NCBI GenBank assembly: GCA_016873905.1
Contig: VGVU01000071.1
Location: 1-6,555 of the forward strand
DNA length: 6,555 bases
Source: Betaproteobacteria bacterium
GTDB taxonomy: Bacteria > Pseudomonadota > Gammaproteobacteria > Burkholderiales > Thiobacillaceae
Reading direction: 5' to 3'
The notes below the pieces were generated by a model. The model saw only the letters and a list, made by a program, of their open reading frames with translations. It was not told the DNA's origin and made no database searches. This document shows, in pieces, positions 1 to 4,928 of the stretch. The translations under genes and the position numbers were made by a program. Positions within the stretch are counted from its first letter, which is position 1, and each line of letters starts with the position of its first letter.

Positions 1-668
1 ATGCCGTAATGGGAGCCGTTCTGGCCATAACCCTGGTTGGGTGCGCAAGCAAACCGAGCAAAGAGGCGCCGATCGAGAATCGTGGCGCTGCGGAGCTGGC
101 GACCACGCCTGTGGTGGCCCCCGTGGCGACCCCTGTGGTGGCGCCCCCGCCGGTTGTGGCGAACAAGGGGGTTGCGGTTGAACCCGCAGCGAAGAAAGCG
201 GCGCTTGAGGCCGGGCATACGCGTCCGCTCCGCGCCGACGAGATGCAGGCAAAACCGCTGGATGCGCAGGCTGCGCCGGGATCGGCCAAGGCCGAGCCGG
301 TCAAGAGTGCCGTGGCGGTGGCACTGGTTCGCCCGAAGGCGCGCACCTTCCTGTTTGAATACGATAGCGCGGCACTGGTCGCGGCGGATCACGCGATCCT
401 GGATCAGCACGCGGCCTTTATGAAGGCGCAACCGAAGCTGGAGATCCTGGTGCAGGGCCATGCGGATGAGCGCGGCAGCCGTGAGTACAACCTGGCGCTG
501 GGACAGCGGCGTGCGGAAAGCGTCAAACAGGCCTTGACCCTGCTGGGCATTCCTGAGGCCCACATCGAGGCGGTCAGCCTGGGCTCGGAAAAACCCTCGG
601 TTGAGGGCCACGACGAGTCGGCATGGAAACAAAACCGCCGTGCGGTCTTGATCTACAAGGATGAGTGA
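1..668 (+). CDS. pal: Peptidoglycan-associated lipoprotein Pal (5' end outside window)
   Basis: Outer-membrane lipoprotein of the Tol-Pal complex; it tethers the outer membrane to peptidoglycan and works at the septum during constriction. Counting from the first in-window ATG (position 9), a hydrophobic stretch ends in the lipobox LVGC with Cys12 as the lipidated residue. A long Ala/Pro/Val-rich linker follows (about 13-111), then a C-terminal OmpA-like domain (about 112-219). That domain has FEYDS (116-120), GHADERG (150-156) and NLALGQRRA (161-169). Asp153 and Arg168 have the spacing of the diaminopimelate-binding pair of OmpA-like domains. The ATG at 9 gives a signal peptide with no basic n-region, and the frame stays open to the window edge. 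The true start is therefore probably upstream and the gene partial. The linker is about twice that of E. coli Pal. cpoB follows after 9 nt, and tolB would be expected upstream. Identity is secure; only the 5' end is unknown. Confidence 0.95.
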   Translation, partial: AVMGAVLAITLVGCASKPSKEAPIENRGAAELATTPVVAPVATPVVAPPPVVANKGVAVEPAAKKAALEAGHTRPLRADEMQAKPLDAQAAPGSAKAEPVKSAVAVALVRPKARTFLFEYDSAALVAADHAILDQHAAFMKAQPKLEILVQGHADERGSREYNLALGQRRAESVKQALTLLGIPEAHIEAVSLGSEKPSVEGHDESAWKQNRRAVLIYKDE

Positions 669-677
669 TAAAAACCT

Positions 678-1505
678 ATGCGCAGATTACGGGGTGCCTT
701 TTTATTGAGCATGGCGTTGTGCTTGCCGCAGGTCGAGGCGGCGGAACCGGCGCGAGTGGATGCCGCAGGCGTTGAGGCCTCGCGGATGCGGGATCGTCTG
801 GATCGCCTTGAGGCTCAGCTACAGAACCAGGGTCTGCTCGGGTTGCTGGCGCGACTGGAGGAGAACAAGTCTGATATCGCCCGGCTGCGGGGCGCGTTGG
901 AGGAGTTTTCACACCAGTTGAAGCTCGTTGAACAGCGGCAGAAAGATTATTACCAGGACCTTGACCAACGGCTGAAGGCCTTGGATGCGCGCCAGGGGAC
1001 GCTGGCGGCGCAGCTTGCAAAGCCCGCCGAGGGGTTGAACCTGCAACCGGCGGGCACGATCAAGCCACCGGCTCAAGCGGTGATAGCGCCCGTGGCCAGT
1101 GAGGCCGCCCCCGCTCAGACCCCTGCAGGGGGCGAGGGCATGGCTTTTTACGAAAAGGGTTCCACTCTTTTCAAGCGCGGGAAATATTCGGAGGCCGTGA
1201 CCGCCTTTGAACAGTATGTAAAAGATTATCCCGACAGCGACCTGGCAGCGAACGCGCTCTACTGGCTGGGCTTGTCGTATCTGGCAATGGAAGATTTCAA
1301 ACAGGCCGCCGAGGCACAACAGCGCCTGATCAAAAACTTCCCCAAGCATGACAAGCGGGCCGACGCAATGCTGAGTCTGGCGCGGGTCCAGGCGCGGCTG
1401 AAGCAGAATGTGCTGGCGCGTGAGACGCTGGATCAACTGATCGCGCAATATCCGAAGAGCAAGGCCGCCGGCACGGGCCGCAAGCTGCGCGCCATCCTCG
1501 ACTGA
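678..1505 (+). CDS. cpoB: Cell division coordinator CpoB (YbgF), periplasmic TPR protein
   Basis: Periplasmic partner of the Tol system. In E. coli, CpoB binds TolA and PBP1B and coordinates outer-membrane constriction with septal peptidoglycan synthesis. The 275-residue product is close to the E. coli length (about 263). It starts with a signal peptide (MRRLRG n-region, hydrophobic core, likely cut after VEA at 19-21 or one residue later). A Leu/Gln/Glu-rich coiled coil follows (about 34-112), containing the family-like stretches NKSDIARLRG (63-72) and VEQRQKDYYQDL (84-95). Next is an Ala/Pro linker (about 113-153), then three TPR-type repeats (about 154-187, 190-224, 227-260) in the YbgF pattern, with FKRGKYSEAVTAF and ANALYWLGLSYL. 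The start lies 9 nt after the pal stop and has no well-placed Shine-Dalgarno; AAGGA at 657-661 is about 16 nt away, so coupling to pal is likely. Identity rests on architecture and position in the Tol-Pal operon. Confidence 0.93.
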   Translation: MRRLRGAFLLSMALCLPQVEAAEPARVDAAGVEASRMRDRLDRLEAQLQNQGLLGLLARLEENKSDIARLRGALEEFSHQLKLVEQRQKDYYQDLDQRLKALDARQGTLAAQLAKPAEGLNLQPAGTIKPPAQAVIAPVASEAAPAQTPAGGEGMAFYEKGSTLFKRGKYSEAVTAFEQYVKDYPDSDLAANALYWLGLSYLAMEDFKQAAEAQQRLIKNFPKHDKRADAMLSLARVQARLKQNVLARETLDQLIAQYPKSKAAGTGRKLRAILD

Positions 1506-1510
1506 TTTTC

Positions 1511-2167
1511 ATGCCGGTCTCTGGCTCAGCGACGCTGCGGGTCAGCGAGATCTTTTTCTCCTTGCAGGGTGAGGCGAGCCGGGTTGGCTTGCCGACCGTC
1601 TTCGTGCGGCTGACCGGATGTCCGCTGCGCTGCGTGTATTGTGATACGGACTATGCCTTCTCCGGCGGCGAGACGCTGACGCTGGACGCGATCCTGGCCC
1701 GGGTTCTGACTTTTCCAACGCGCCATGTGACGGTGACGGGGGGCGAGCCTTTGGCGCAACGCGCCTGCACCGACTTGCTGGCCTTGCTCTGTGATGCGGG
1801 CCTCGATGTCTCACTGGAGACCAGCGGTGCGCTGGATATTTCGATGGTCGATGCGCGGGTTGCGCGCATTGTGGATCTGAAAACGCCGGCCTCGGGTGAG
1901 GAAGGCCGCAATCTTTGGGCCAATATCGCTCACCTTGCGCCGCGTGATGAGGTGAAGTTTGTGCTGGCCGATGCAGAGGACTACGCCTGGGCCGTTGCAC
2001 AGATCCGCCAACACCGCCTGGCGGAGCGTTGTGCGCTGTTGTTCTCGGCCGTGCAGGGTCAGTTGAGCCCCACGCAACTCGCAGACTGGATCCTCCGCGA
2101 TGGCCTGCCGGTGCGTCTGCAGGTGCAATTGCACAAGCTCTTGTGGACGGAGGCTCGGGGGCGATGA
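1511..2167 (+). CDS. queE: 7-carboxy-7-deazaguanine synthase QueE (radical SAM)
   Basis: Cytosolic radical SAM enzyme that ring-contracts 6-carboxy-tetrahydropterin to 7-carboxy-7-deazaguanine, the substrate of QueC in preQ0/queuosine synthesis. The 218-residue product opens with the family pattern EIFFSLQGE (13-21). The CX3CX2C cluster is Cys37, Cys41 and Cys44 within GCPLRCVYCD, and would hold the 4Fe-4S cluster. The SAM-contacting GGEP motif is at 77-80 and DLKTP at 122-126. The C-terminus QVQLHKLLW (204-212) matches the usual QueE ending. The ATG is 5 nt after the cpoB stop; the upstream bases show no Shine-Dalgarno, so translation is probably coupled. The stop overlaps the queC start as ATGA. 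The substrate before it is made by QueD, which is not in this window. No key residue is missing. Confidence 0.95.
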   Translation: MPVSGSATLRVSEIFFSLQGEASRVGLPTVFVRLTGCPLRCVYCDTDYAFSGGETLTLDAILARVLTFPTRHVTVTGGEPLAQRACTDLLALLCDAGLDVSLETSGALDISMVDARVARIVDLKTPASGEEGRNLWANIAHLAPRDEVKFVLADAEDYAWAVAQIRQHRLAERCALLFSAVQGQLSPTQLADWILRDGLPVRLQVQLHKLLWTEARGR

Positions 2168-2871
2168 GTGCGACGGCAGCGGATAGGCCGGCAACGAAGC
2201 GCGCCGTCATCCTGCTTTCCGGGGGGCTCGATTCGGCGACCACGCTGGCCTTGGCGCGTGCCGAGGGCTATGCCTGCCATGCCTTGAGCGTTTCTTACGG
2301 GCAGCGCCATCTGGCCGAGTTGGCGGCTGCCGCCCGCGTGGCTCAGGCGATGGGCGCGGCAGAGCATCGGGTTGTACATCTGGATATTGACCAGTTTGGC
2401 GGCTCGGCGCTGACCGATACGCGCATCCAGGTGCCGGAAACCCCCAGTACGGGTATCCCGGTGACCTATGTTCCGGCCCGAAACACCGTGATGTTGTCGC
2501 TGGCCTTGGGCTGGGCCGAGATTCTGGAGGCCGAGGCCATCTTTATCGGGGTTAATGCCGTTGATTATTCTGGCTACCCGGACTGCCGGCCGGCGTTTGT
2601 CGAGGCCTTCCAGGCCTTGGCGAATGTGGCGACACAGCGGACCACCGAGGGCCAGTCGATTCGCATCGCGGCGCCGCTCATCTTGTTGAGCAAGGCCGAG
2701 ATCATTCGCCTGGGTCAGTCCCTGGGCGTCGATTACAGCCAGACCGTGTCGTGCTATCAGGCCGATGCCGATGGGCGAGCCTGCGGTCGCTGTGACTCCT
2801 GTCGCCTGCGTCAGGAGGGTTTTGCGGTCGCCGGACTCGCCGATCCGACGCGCTATACCCCGTCTCTCTGA
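2164..2871 (+). CDS. queC: 7-cyano-7-deazaguanine (preQ0) synthase QueC
   Basis: ATP-dependent cytosolic enzyme that converts 7-carboxy-7-deazaguanine to preQ0 using ammonia; it acts directly after QueE. The 235-residue product has the N-type ATP pyrophosphatase P-loop SGGLDSATT (19-27), then SYGQRH (44-49) and VPARNT (103-108). The C-terminal zinc site is Cys197, Cys207, Cys210 and Cys213 within CYQADADGRACGRCDSC. The frame is open 135 nt further upstream, but the ATG at 2164 is preferred. It overlaps the queE stop (ATGA), has GGAGG at 2149-2153, and places the P-loop about 18 residues from the N-terminus as is normal. Co-translation with queE fits their consecutive reactions. The product ends in PTRYTPSL, a usual QueC tail. 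Confidence 0.95.
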   Translation: MSATAADRPATKRAVILLSGGLDSATTLALARAEGYACHALSVSYGQRHLAELAAAARVAQAMGAAEHRVVHLDIDQFGGSALTDTRIQVPETPSTGIPVTYVPARNTVMLSLALGWAEILEAEAIFIGVNAVDYSGYPDCRPAFVEAFQALANVATQRTTEGQSIRIAAPLILLSKAEIIRLGQSLGVDYSQTVSCYQADADGRACGRCDSCRLRQEGFAVAGLADPTRYTPSL

Positions 2872-2904
2872 CCGCTCTACGCTCCTCGGTTAGTACATTC
2901 ATGC

Positions 2905-2934
2905 TGGCCGAACGGCCTCATTTCTCGCTACAAT
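2905..2934 (+). promoter_or_regulatory. Candidate sigma-70 promoter for the transporter-thioredoxin pair
   Basis: TACAAT at 2929-2934 matches five of six bases of the -10 consensus and lies 42 nt before the transporter start. The -35 match is poor: TGGCCG at 2905-2910 with an 18-nt spacer matches three of six. The 105-nt gap after queC is the longest one between protein genes here, which fits a new transcription unit. An activator could compensate for the weak -35, but none is shown. Confidence 0.35.
2906..2917. repeat. Small GC-rich inverted repeat in the queC-transporter gap
   Basis: GGCCG-AA-CGGCC is a perfect 5-bp dyad with a 2-nt centre. As RNA it would close as a 4-bp stem with a GAAC loop, too small for a convincing terminator, and no T-run follows. 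It covers the area where the -35 element of the candidate promoter at 2905-2934 would lie, so it could be an operator half-site pair. It may equally be chance. Confidence 0.25.
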
Positions 2935-2965
2935 CACGCGCACACTAAGCTCGCCAGAGCGTATT

Positions 2966-2971
2966 GAGGAG
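2966..2971 (+). promoter_or_regulatory. Shine-Dalgarno GAGGAG that decides the transporter start
   Basis: GAGGAG sits 5 nt before ATG 2977 but only 2 nt before the adjacent in-frame GTG 2974. The spacing therefore favours the ATG as the start of the YeeE/YedE gene. Confidence 0.7.
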
Positions 2972-2976
2972 ATGTG

Positions 2977-4080
2977 ATGAGTAGCGAAGTGATTTCATTG
3001 TCGGGCATGGTTGTCTGGGGCGGTTTTTCCTTGGCCGTTCTGTTTGGTTATGTCGCTCACAAGACCAGTTTCTGCACGATGGGCGCGGTTTCCGATGTGG
3101 TGAATATGAGTGACTGGGGCCGCATGCGGGCCTGGATGCTGGCCATGGCGATCGCTATTCTCGGGGCCAACACCCTGTCTTATCTGGGCCTGCTGAATCT
3201 GGCCGACACCCTCTACACGGCAGGCCGGGTGTACTGGGGCGCGGCCCTGGTGGGCGGGCTGTGTTTCGGGGTCGGCATGACGCTGGCCGGCGGTTGCGCT
3301 CAGCGCACCCTCGTGCGGGTGGGCGGGGGGAACCTCAAGTCAATTGTCGTCTTCCTGTTCCTGGGTTATTCGGCCCTCGTGACCATCCGCGGCATCTTTG
3401 GGGCCTTCCGTGTGGGGGTGTTGCAGTCGGAGCCGCTGACCCTGTCGTTGGGATCCTCCAGCACGATCCCCTCTCTGTTGGGGCTGGATGCGCAGGGCCA
3501 GTTGGGTCTTGCCGCCGCCATTTTCTTGCTGATGGCGATCTTCGTGTTTAAGGACAGAGAGTTCCGTCATAGCCGGGACAATTTGCTGGCCGGCGTTGTG
3601 GCCGGGCTGACCGTTGTGGCCGGGTGGTATCTGGCCGGTCATCTGGGTTACAGCGAGAACCCGGACACCATGGAAATGACCTATCTGGCGACCAATTCGC
3701 GTCGTGCCGAGTCCCTCAGTTTCGTGGCGCCGATCGGCTATACCATGGACCTGTGGGCCTACTGGACGGACACCCAGACCAAGGTGACTTTCGGTATTGC
3801 CACCGTCTTCGGCATTGGGATCGGCTCCTTCTTGTATGCCATGCTGCATAAAACCTTTCGTTGGGAGTATTTCACCAGCCCTCAGGATCTGTTTGCTCAT
3901 ATAATCGGCGCCGCCTTGATGGGTTTTGGTGGCGTGACCGCCATGGGTTGCACGATAGGACAAGGCGTTACGGGGCTTTCGACGCTGGCCTTGAGTTCTG
4001 TCATTGCGCTGACCGGCATCCTGGCAGGCGCCGCAATGACTATGAAGCTCCAGTACCGCTGGATGATGCGGGAGAACTAA
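2977..4080 (+). CDS. YeeE/YedE (TsuA-like) sulfur-compound transporter, inner membrane
   Basis: Polytopic membrane protein of the YeeE/YedE family, whose studied member TsuA imports thiosulfate. The 367-residue product has about nine hydrophobic segments (roughly 9-27, 50-72, 84-108, 121-141, 175-191, 203-220, 268-292, 306-325, 332-356). The three family Cys motifs are visible: KTSFCTMG (Cys33), GMTLAGGCAQRTLVR (Cys107) and GGVTAMGCTIGQG (Cys325). They correspond in pattern to the three TsuA cysteines that pass thiosulfate through the pore. A fourth, Cys96, lies close to Cys107. A loop of about 45 residues (221-265, probably periplasmic) with a Trp/Tyr/Asp-rich end is larger than I expect for TsuA. 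The thioredoxin-fold gene starts 11 nt downstream, so the two are probably co-transcribed. The family assignment is firm. The substrate is inferred: thiosulfate is most likely, but related members (YedE) have been tied to selenium or other sulfur species. Confidence 0.88.
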   Translation: MSSEVISLSGMVVWGGFSLAVLFGYVAHKTSFCTMGAVSDVVNMSDWGRMRAWMLAMAIAILGANTLSYLGLLNLADTLYTAGRVYWGAALVGGLCFGVGMTLAGGCAQRTLVRVGGGNLKSIVVFLFLGYSALVTIRGIFGAFRVGVLQSEPLTLSLGSSSTIPSLLGLDAQGQLGLAAAIFLLMAIFVFKDREFRHSRDNLLAGVVAGLTVVAGWYLAGHLGYSENPDTMEMTYLATNSRRAESLSFVAPIGYTMDLWAYWTDTQTKVTFGIATVFGIGIGSFLYAMLHKTFRWEYFTSPQDLFAHIIGAALMGFGGVTAMGCTIGQGVTGLSTLALSSVIALTGILAGAAMTMKLQYRWMMREN

Positions 4081-4082
4081 GG
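4078..4082 (+). promoter_or_regulatory. Shine-Dalgarno TAAGG for the TTG-started thioredoxin gene
   Basis: TAAGG overlaps the stop codon of the transporter and lies 9 nt before TTG 4092, a normal distance. No ATG occurs in frame between the transporter stop and the mature domain. This site together with the signal peptide decides the start. Confidence 0.55.
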
Positions 4083-4091
4083 TTTCAAGGT

Positions 4092-4616
4092 TTGATTCGA
4101 CACCTAAAATTTCTTCTGGTGGGAGTGTTGTGCGTGGCGTGGGTTTCTGGCGCCTTGCTTGCAGACGCGCAGGCCGCGCCCAAGACGATCAACTTTCAGT
4201 TCACCGATGTGAATGGAAAGTCGATTCGGCTCTCGGATTACAAGGGCCGATGGGTTCTGGTCAACTTCTGGGCCCCGTGGTGCCCGCTGTGTTGGGAAGA
4301 AGTGCCGGAATTAAACGACCTCAACAAGCGCCAGGACTTTGTCGTCATCGGCGTCGGCCTGGATTATGGCCCTGAGGCCAACATTGTCCCCGAGACGGCG
4401 CGGCGTCATAACCTGAATTTTGAGGCGATTGTGGCGGGTGGGTCGCGACGCAATCCGGAGAGTCCGTTCCGGCAGGTCGGCCCGGTCGATTTTTATCCGA
4501 CCTCGTATCTCTACGACCCGAATGGCGAGATCGTGATGTTCATCCCGGGTCAGATCAAGGTGAAGCGCATCCTGGCCTTCATGGATACCTGGCGGCAGAT
4601 TCACTCGGTCAAATAG
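4092..4616 (+). CDS. Secreted TlpA-type thioredoxin-fold protein, CPLC active site
   Basis: Probable periplasmic thiol-disulfide oxidoreductase of the TlpA/ResA/redoxin group. The TTG start gives 174 residues with a good signal peptide: MIRHLK n-region, hydrophobic core 7-24, AQA at 26-28 as cleavage site. The mature part opens with the TlpA-like beta-hairpin INFQFTDVNGKSIRLSDYKG (33-52) and WVLVNFWAPWCPLC (54-67). Redox cysteines are Cys64 and Cys67, and Pro136 in FYPTSYLYDPNGE is the likely cis-proline. CPLC resembles the CPTC of CcmG/DsbE more than the usual CxPC of TlpA. The GxPETF motif of CcmG is absent, so cytochrome c maturation is not indicated. The frame is open upstream into the transporter gene, but a start there would bury the signal peptide; GTG 4119 would cut it off. 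Co-location with the sulfur transporter suggests it handles the transported sulfur compound or keeps transporter cysteines reduced. That role is inference. Confidence 0.85.
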   Translation: MIRHLKFLLVGVLCVAWVSGALLADAQAAPKTINFQFTDVNGKSIRLSDYKGRWVLVNFWAPWCPLCWEEVPELNDLNKRQDFVVIGVGLDYGPEANIVPETARRHNLNFEAIVAGGSRRNPESPFRQVGPVDFYPTSYLYDPNGEIVMFIPGQIKVKRILAFMDTWRQIHSVK

Positions 4617-4643
4617 GTTTGGGTCTGAGCGTGTGGTCCCCCC

Positions 4644-4661
4644 GAGTTTGAGTTTGAATTT
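4644..4661 (+). repeat. Triple hexamer GAGTTT-GAGTTT-GAATTT upstream of the tRNA promoter
   Basis: Three tandem hexamers (the third differs by one base) lie at about -41 to -58 relative to the predicted tRNA start point, where UP elements bind the alpha subunit of RNA polymerase. The tract is A/T-richer than its surroundings but does not match the UP consensus well. Confidence 0.4.
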
Positions 4662-4666
4662 CAGGA

Positions 4667-4695
4667 TTGACGCCAGCGCATGGATTTGGAATAAT
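4667..4695 (+). promoter_or_regulatory. Strong sigma-70 promoter of the tRNA-Lys operon, stringent type
   Basis: TTGACG (4667-4672, five of six) and AATAAT (4690-4695, five of six) are separated by exactly 17 nt. The discriminator that follows, CGCCCGC, is GC-rich, as in promoters of stable RNAs that ppGpp/DksA represses. The start point should fall near 4702, only about 6 nt before the first tRNA. This is the best promoter match in the window. Confidence 0.8.
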
Positions 4696-4707
4696 CGCCC
4701 GCTTTCC

Positions 4708-4783
4708 GGGTCGGTAGCTCAGCCGGTAGAGCAGCGGACTTTTAATCCGTTGGTCGCGAGTTCGAATCTCGCCCGACCTACCA
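4708..4783 (+). tRNA. tRNA-Lys, anticodon TTT (UUU)
   Basis: A 76-nt cloverleaf with encoded CCA decodes AAA/AAG. The anticodon stem GCGGA/TCCGT (4734-4738/4746-4750) holds the loop CTTTTAA with anticodon TTT at 4741-4743. The T arm is GCGAG-TTCGAAT-CTCGC (4756-4772). The D arm begins with GCTC at 4717. The acceptor stem is 4708-4714 with 4773-4779, then discriminator A4780 and CCA 4781-4783. The first pair is G1-U72 instead of the G-C seen in E. coli tRNA-Lys as I recall it; the anticodon stem also has a G27-U43 wobble. It is first in a two-tRNA unit behind a strong promoter. Confidence 0.96.
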
Positions 4784-4788
4784 TTTTT
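4784..4788 (+). other. TTTTT spacer between the two tRNA-Lys genes
   Basis: The only bases separating the two mature tRNAs are five T residues. Such a short U-rich linker is a plausible cleavage and trimming site for RNase E and exonucleases before RNase P cuts the second tRNA. It implies one shared precursor. Confidence 0.6.
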
Positions 4789-4864
4789 GGGTTGTTAGCT
4801 CAGCTGGTAGAGCTGCGGACTCTTAATCCGTCGGTCGTAGGTTCAAATCCTACACAACCCACCA
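4789..4864 (+). tRNA. tRNA-Lys, anticodon CTT (CUU)
   Basis: A 76-nt cloverleaf with encoded CCA decodes AAG. The acceptor stem GGGTTGT/ACAACCC (4789-4795/4854-4860) is fully Watson-Crick, followed by discriminator A4861 and CCA 4862-4864. The anticodon stem GCGGA/TCCGT (4815-4819/4827-4831) holds the loop CTCTTAA with anticodon CTT at 4822-4824. The T arm is GTAGG-TTCAAAT-CCTAC (4837-4853). The anticodon stem is identical to that of the upstream tRNA-Lys, suggesting a duplicated origin with later divergence of the outer stems. Confidence 0.96.
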
Positions 4865-4868
4865 AAAT

Positions 4869-4913
4869 TGGGGTTTGTCGGTATGTACGCAAATACATGC
4901 ACGCCAAACCCCA
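4869..4913 (+). terminator. Long imperfect hairpin between tRNA-Lys(CUU) and obgE; weak terminator or 5' leader element
   Basis: The outer arms TGGGGTTTG (4869-4877) and CAAACCCCA (4905-4913) pair perfectly over 9 bp. After a one-base mismatch there are 2 bp (CG with CG), a bulged A4901, and an inner stem GTATGTA/TACATGC (4881-4887/4894-4900, one G-U) with a six-base loop. The tail ATTATCATTT is A/T-rich but not a clean T-run, so termination may be partial. The hairpin starts 4 nt after the tRNA CCA and ends 15 nt before the obgE ATG. It could terminate the tRNA transcript, protect the processed 5' end of an obgE message, or both. Confidence 0.6.
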
Positions 4914-4914
4914 T

Positions 4915-4920
4915 TATCAT
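4915..4920 (+). promoter_or_regulatory. Possible -10 box (TATCAT) of a leaderless obgE promoter
   Basis: TATCAT matches five of six -10 bases and ends 8 nt before ATG 4929, so transcription would start at or within about two bases of the start codon. The -35 at 17-nt spacing, AATACA (4892-4897), matches three of six. The absence of a Shine-Dalgarno before obgE fits a leaderless message, but the promoter itself is weak. Confidence 0.3.
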
Positions 4921-4928
4921 TTCCGACC

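Noticed and set aside
2029..2163. N-terminal extension of QueC by 45 codons
   Set aside because: It overlaps queE in another frame and has no family similarity. ATG 2164 has a Shine-Dalgarno and the ATGA overlap.
1542..2243. Antisense open frame of 233 codons opposite queE/queC
   Set aside because: It is rich in Arg, Pro and Ser as expected of a reverse-strand shadow in GC-rich DNA, and it crosses two clear genes.
2878..2963. TACGCTC (2878-2884) and GAGCGTA (2957-2963) as an inverted repeat around the intergenic region
   Set aside because: Seven bases separated by 72 nt is likely by chance, and no further pairing extends it.
3340..3963. Antisense open frame of 207 codons opposite the transporter
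   Set aside because: It has no start signal or domain and is low-complexity in Gln/Gly/His. The sense frame carries the conserved Cys motifs.
3861..4616. Thioredoxin-fold gene starting inside the transporter (251 codons)
   Set aside because: The first part is an out-of-frame reading of the transporter and would leave the signal peptide buried. The TTG at 4092 with TAAGG upstream gives a normal secreted protein.
4621..4643. Possible terminator after the thioredoxin-fold gene (GGGTCTG...GGTCCCCCC)
   Set aside because: Only a GGG/CCC pairing can form and no T-run follows. No terminator is supported between this gene and the tRNA promoter.
2164..4864. Functional link between queuosine genes and the nearby tRNA-Lys genes
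   Set aside because: Queuosine is placed in tRNAs with GUN anticodons (Tyr, His, Asn, Asp), not lysine tRNAs. The proximity is best read as conserved gene order.
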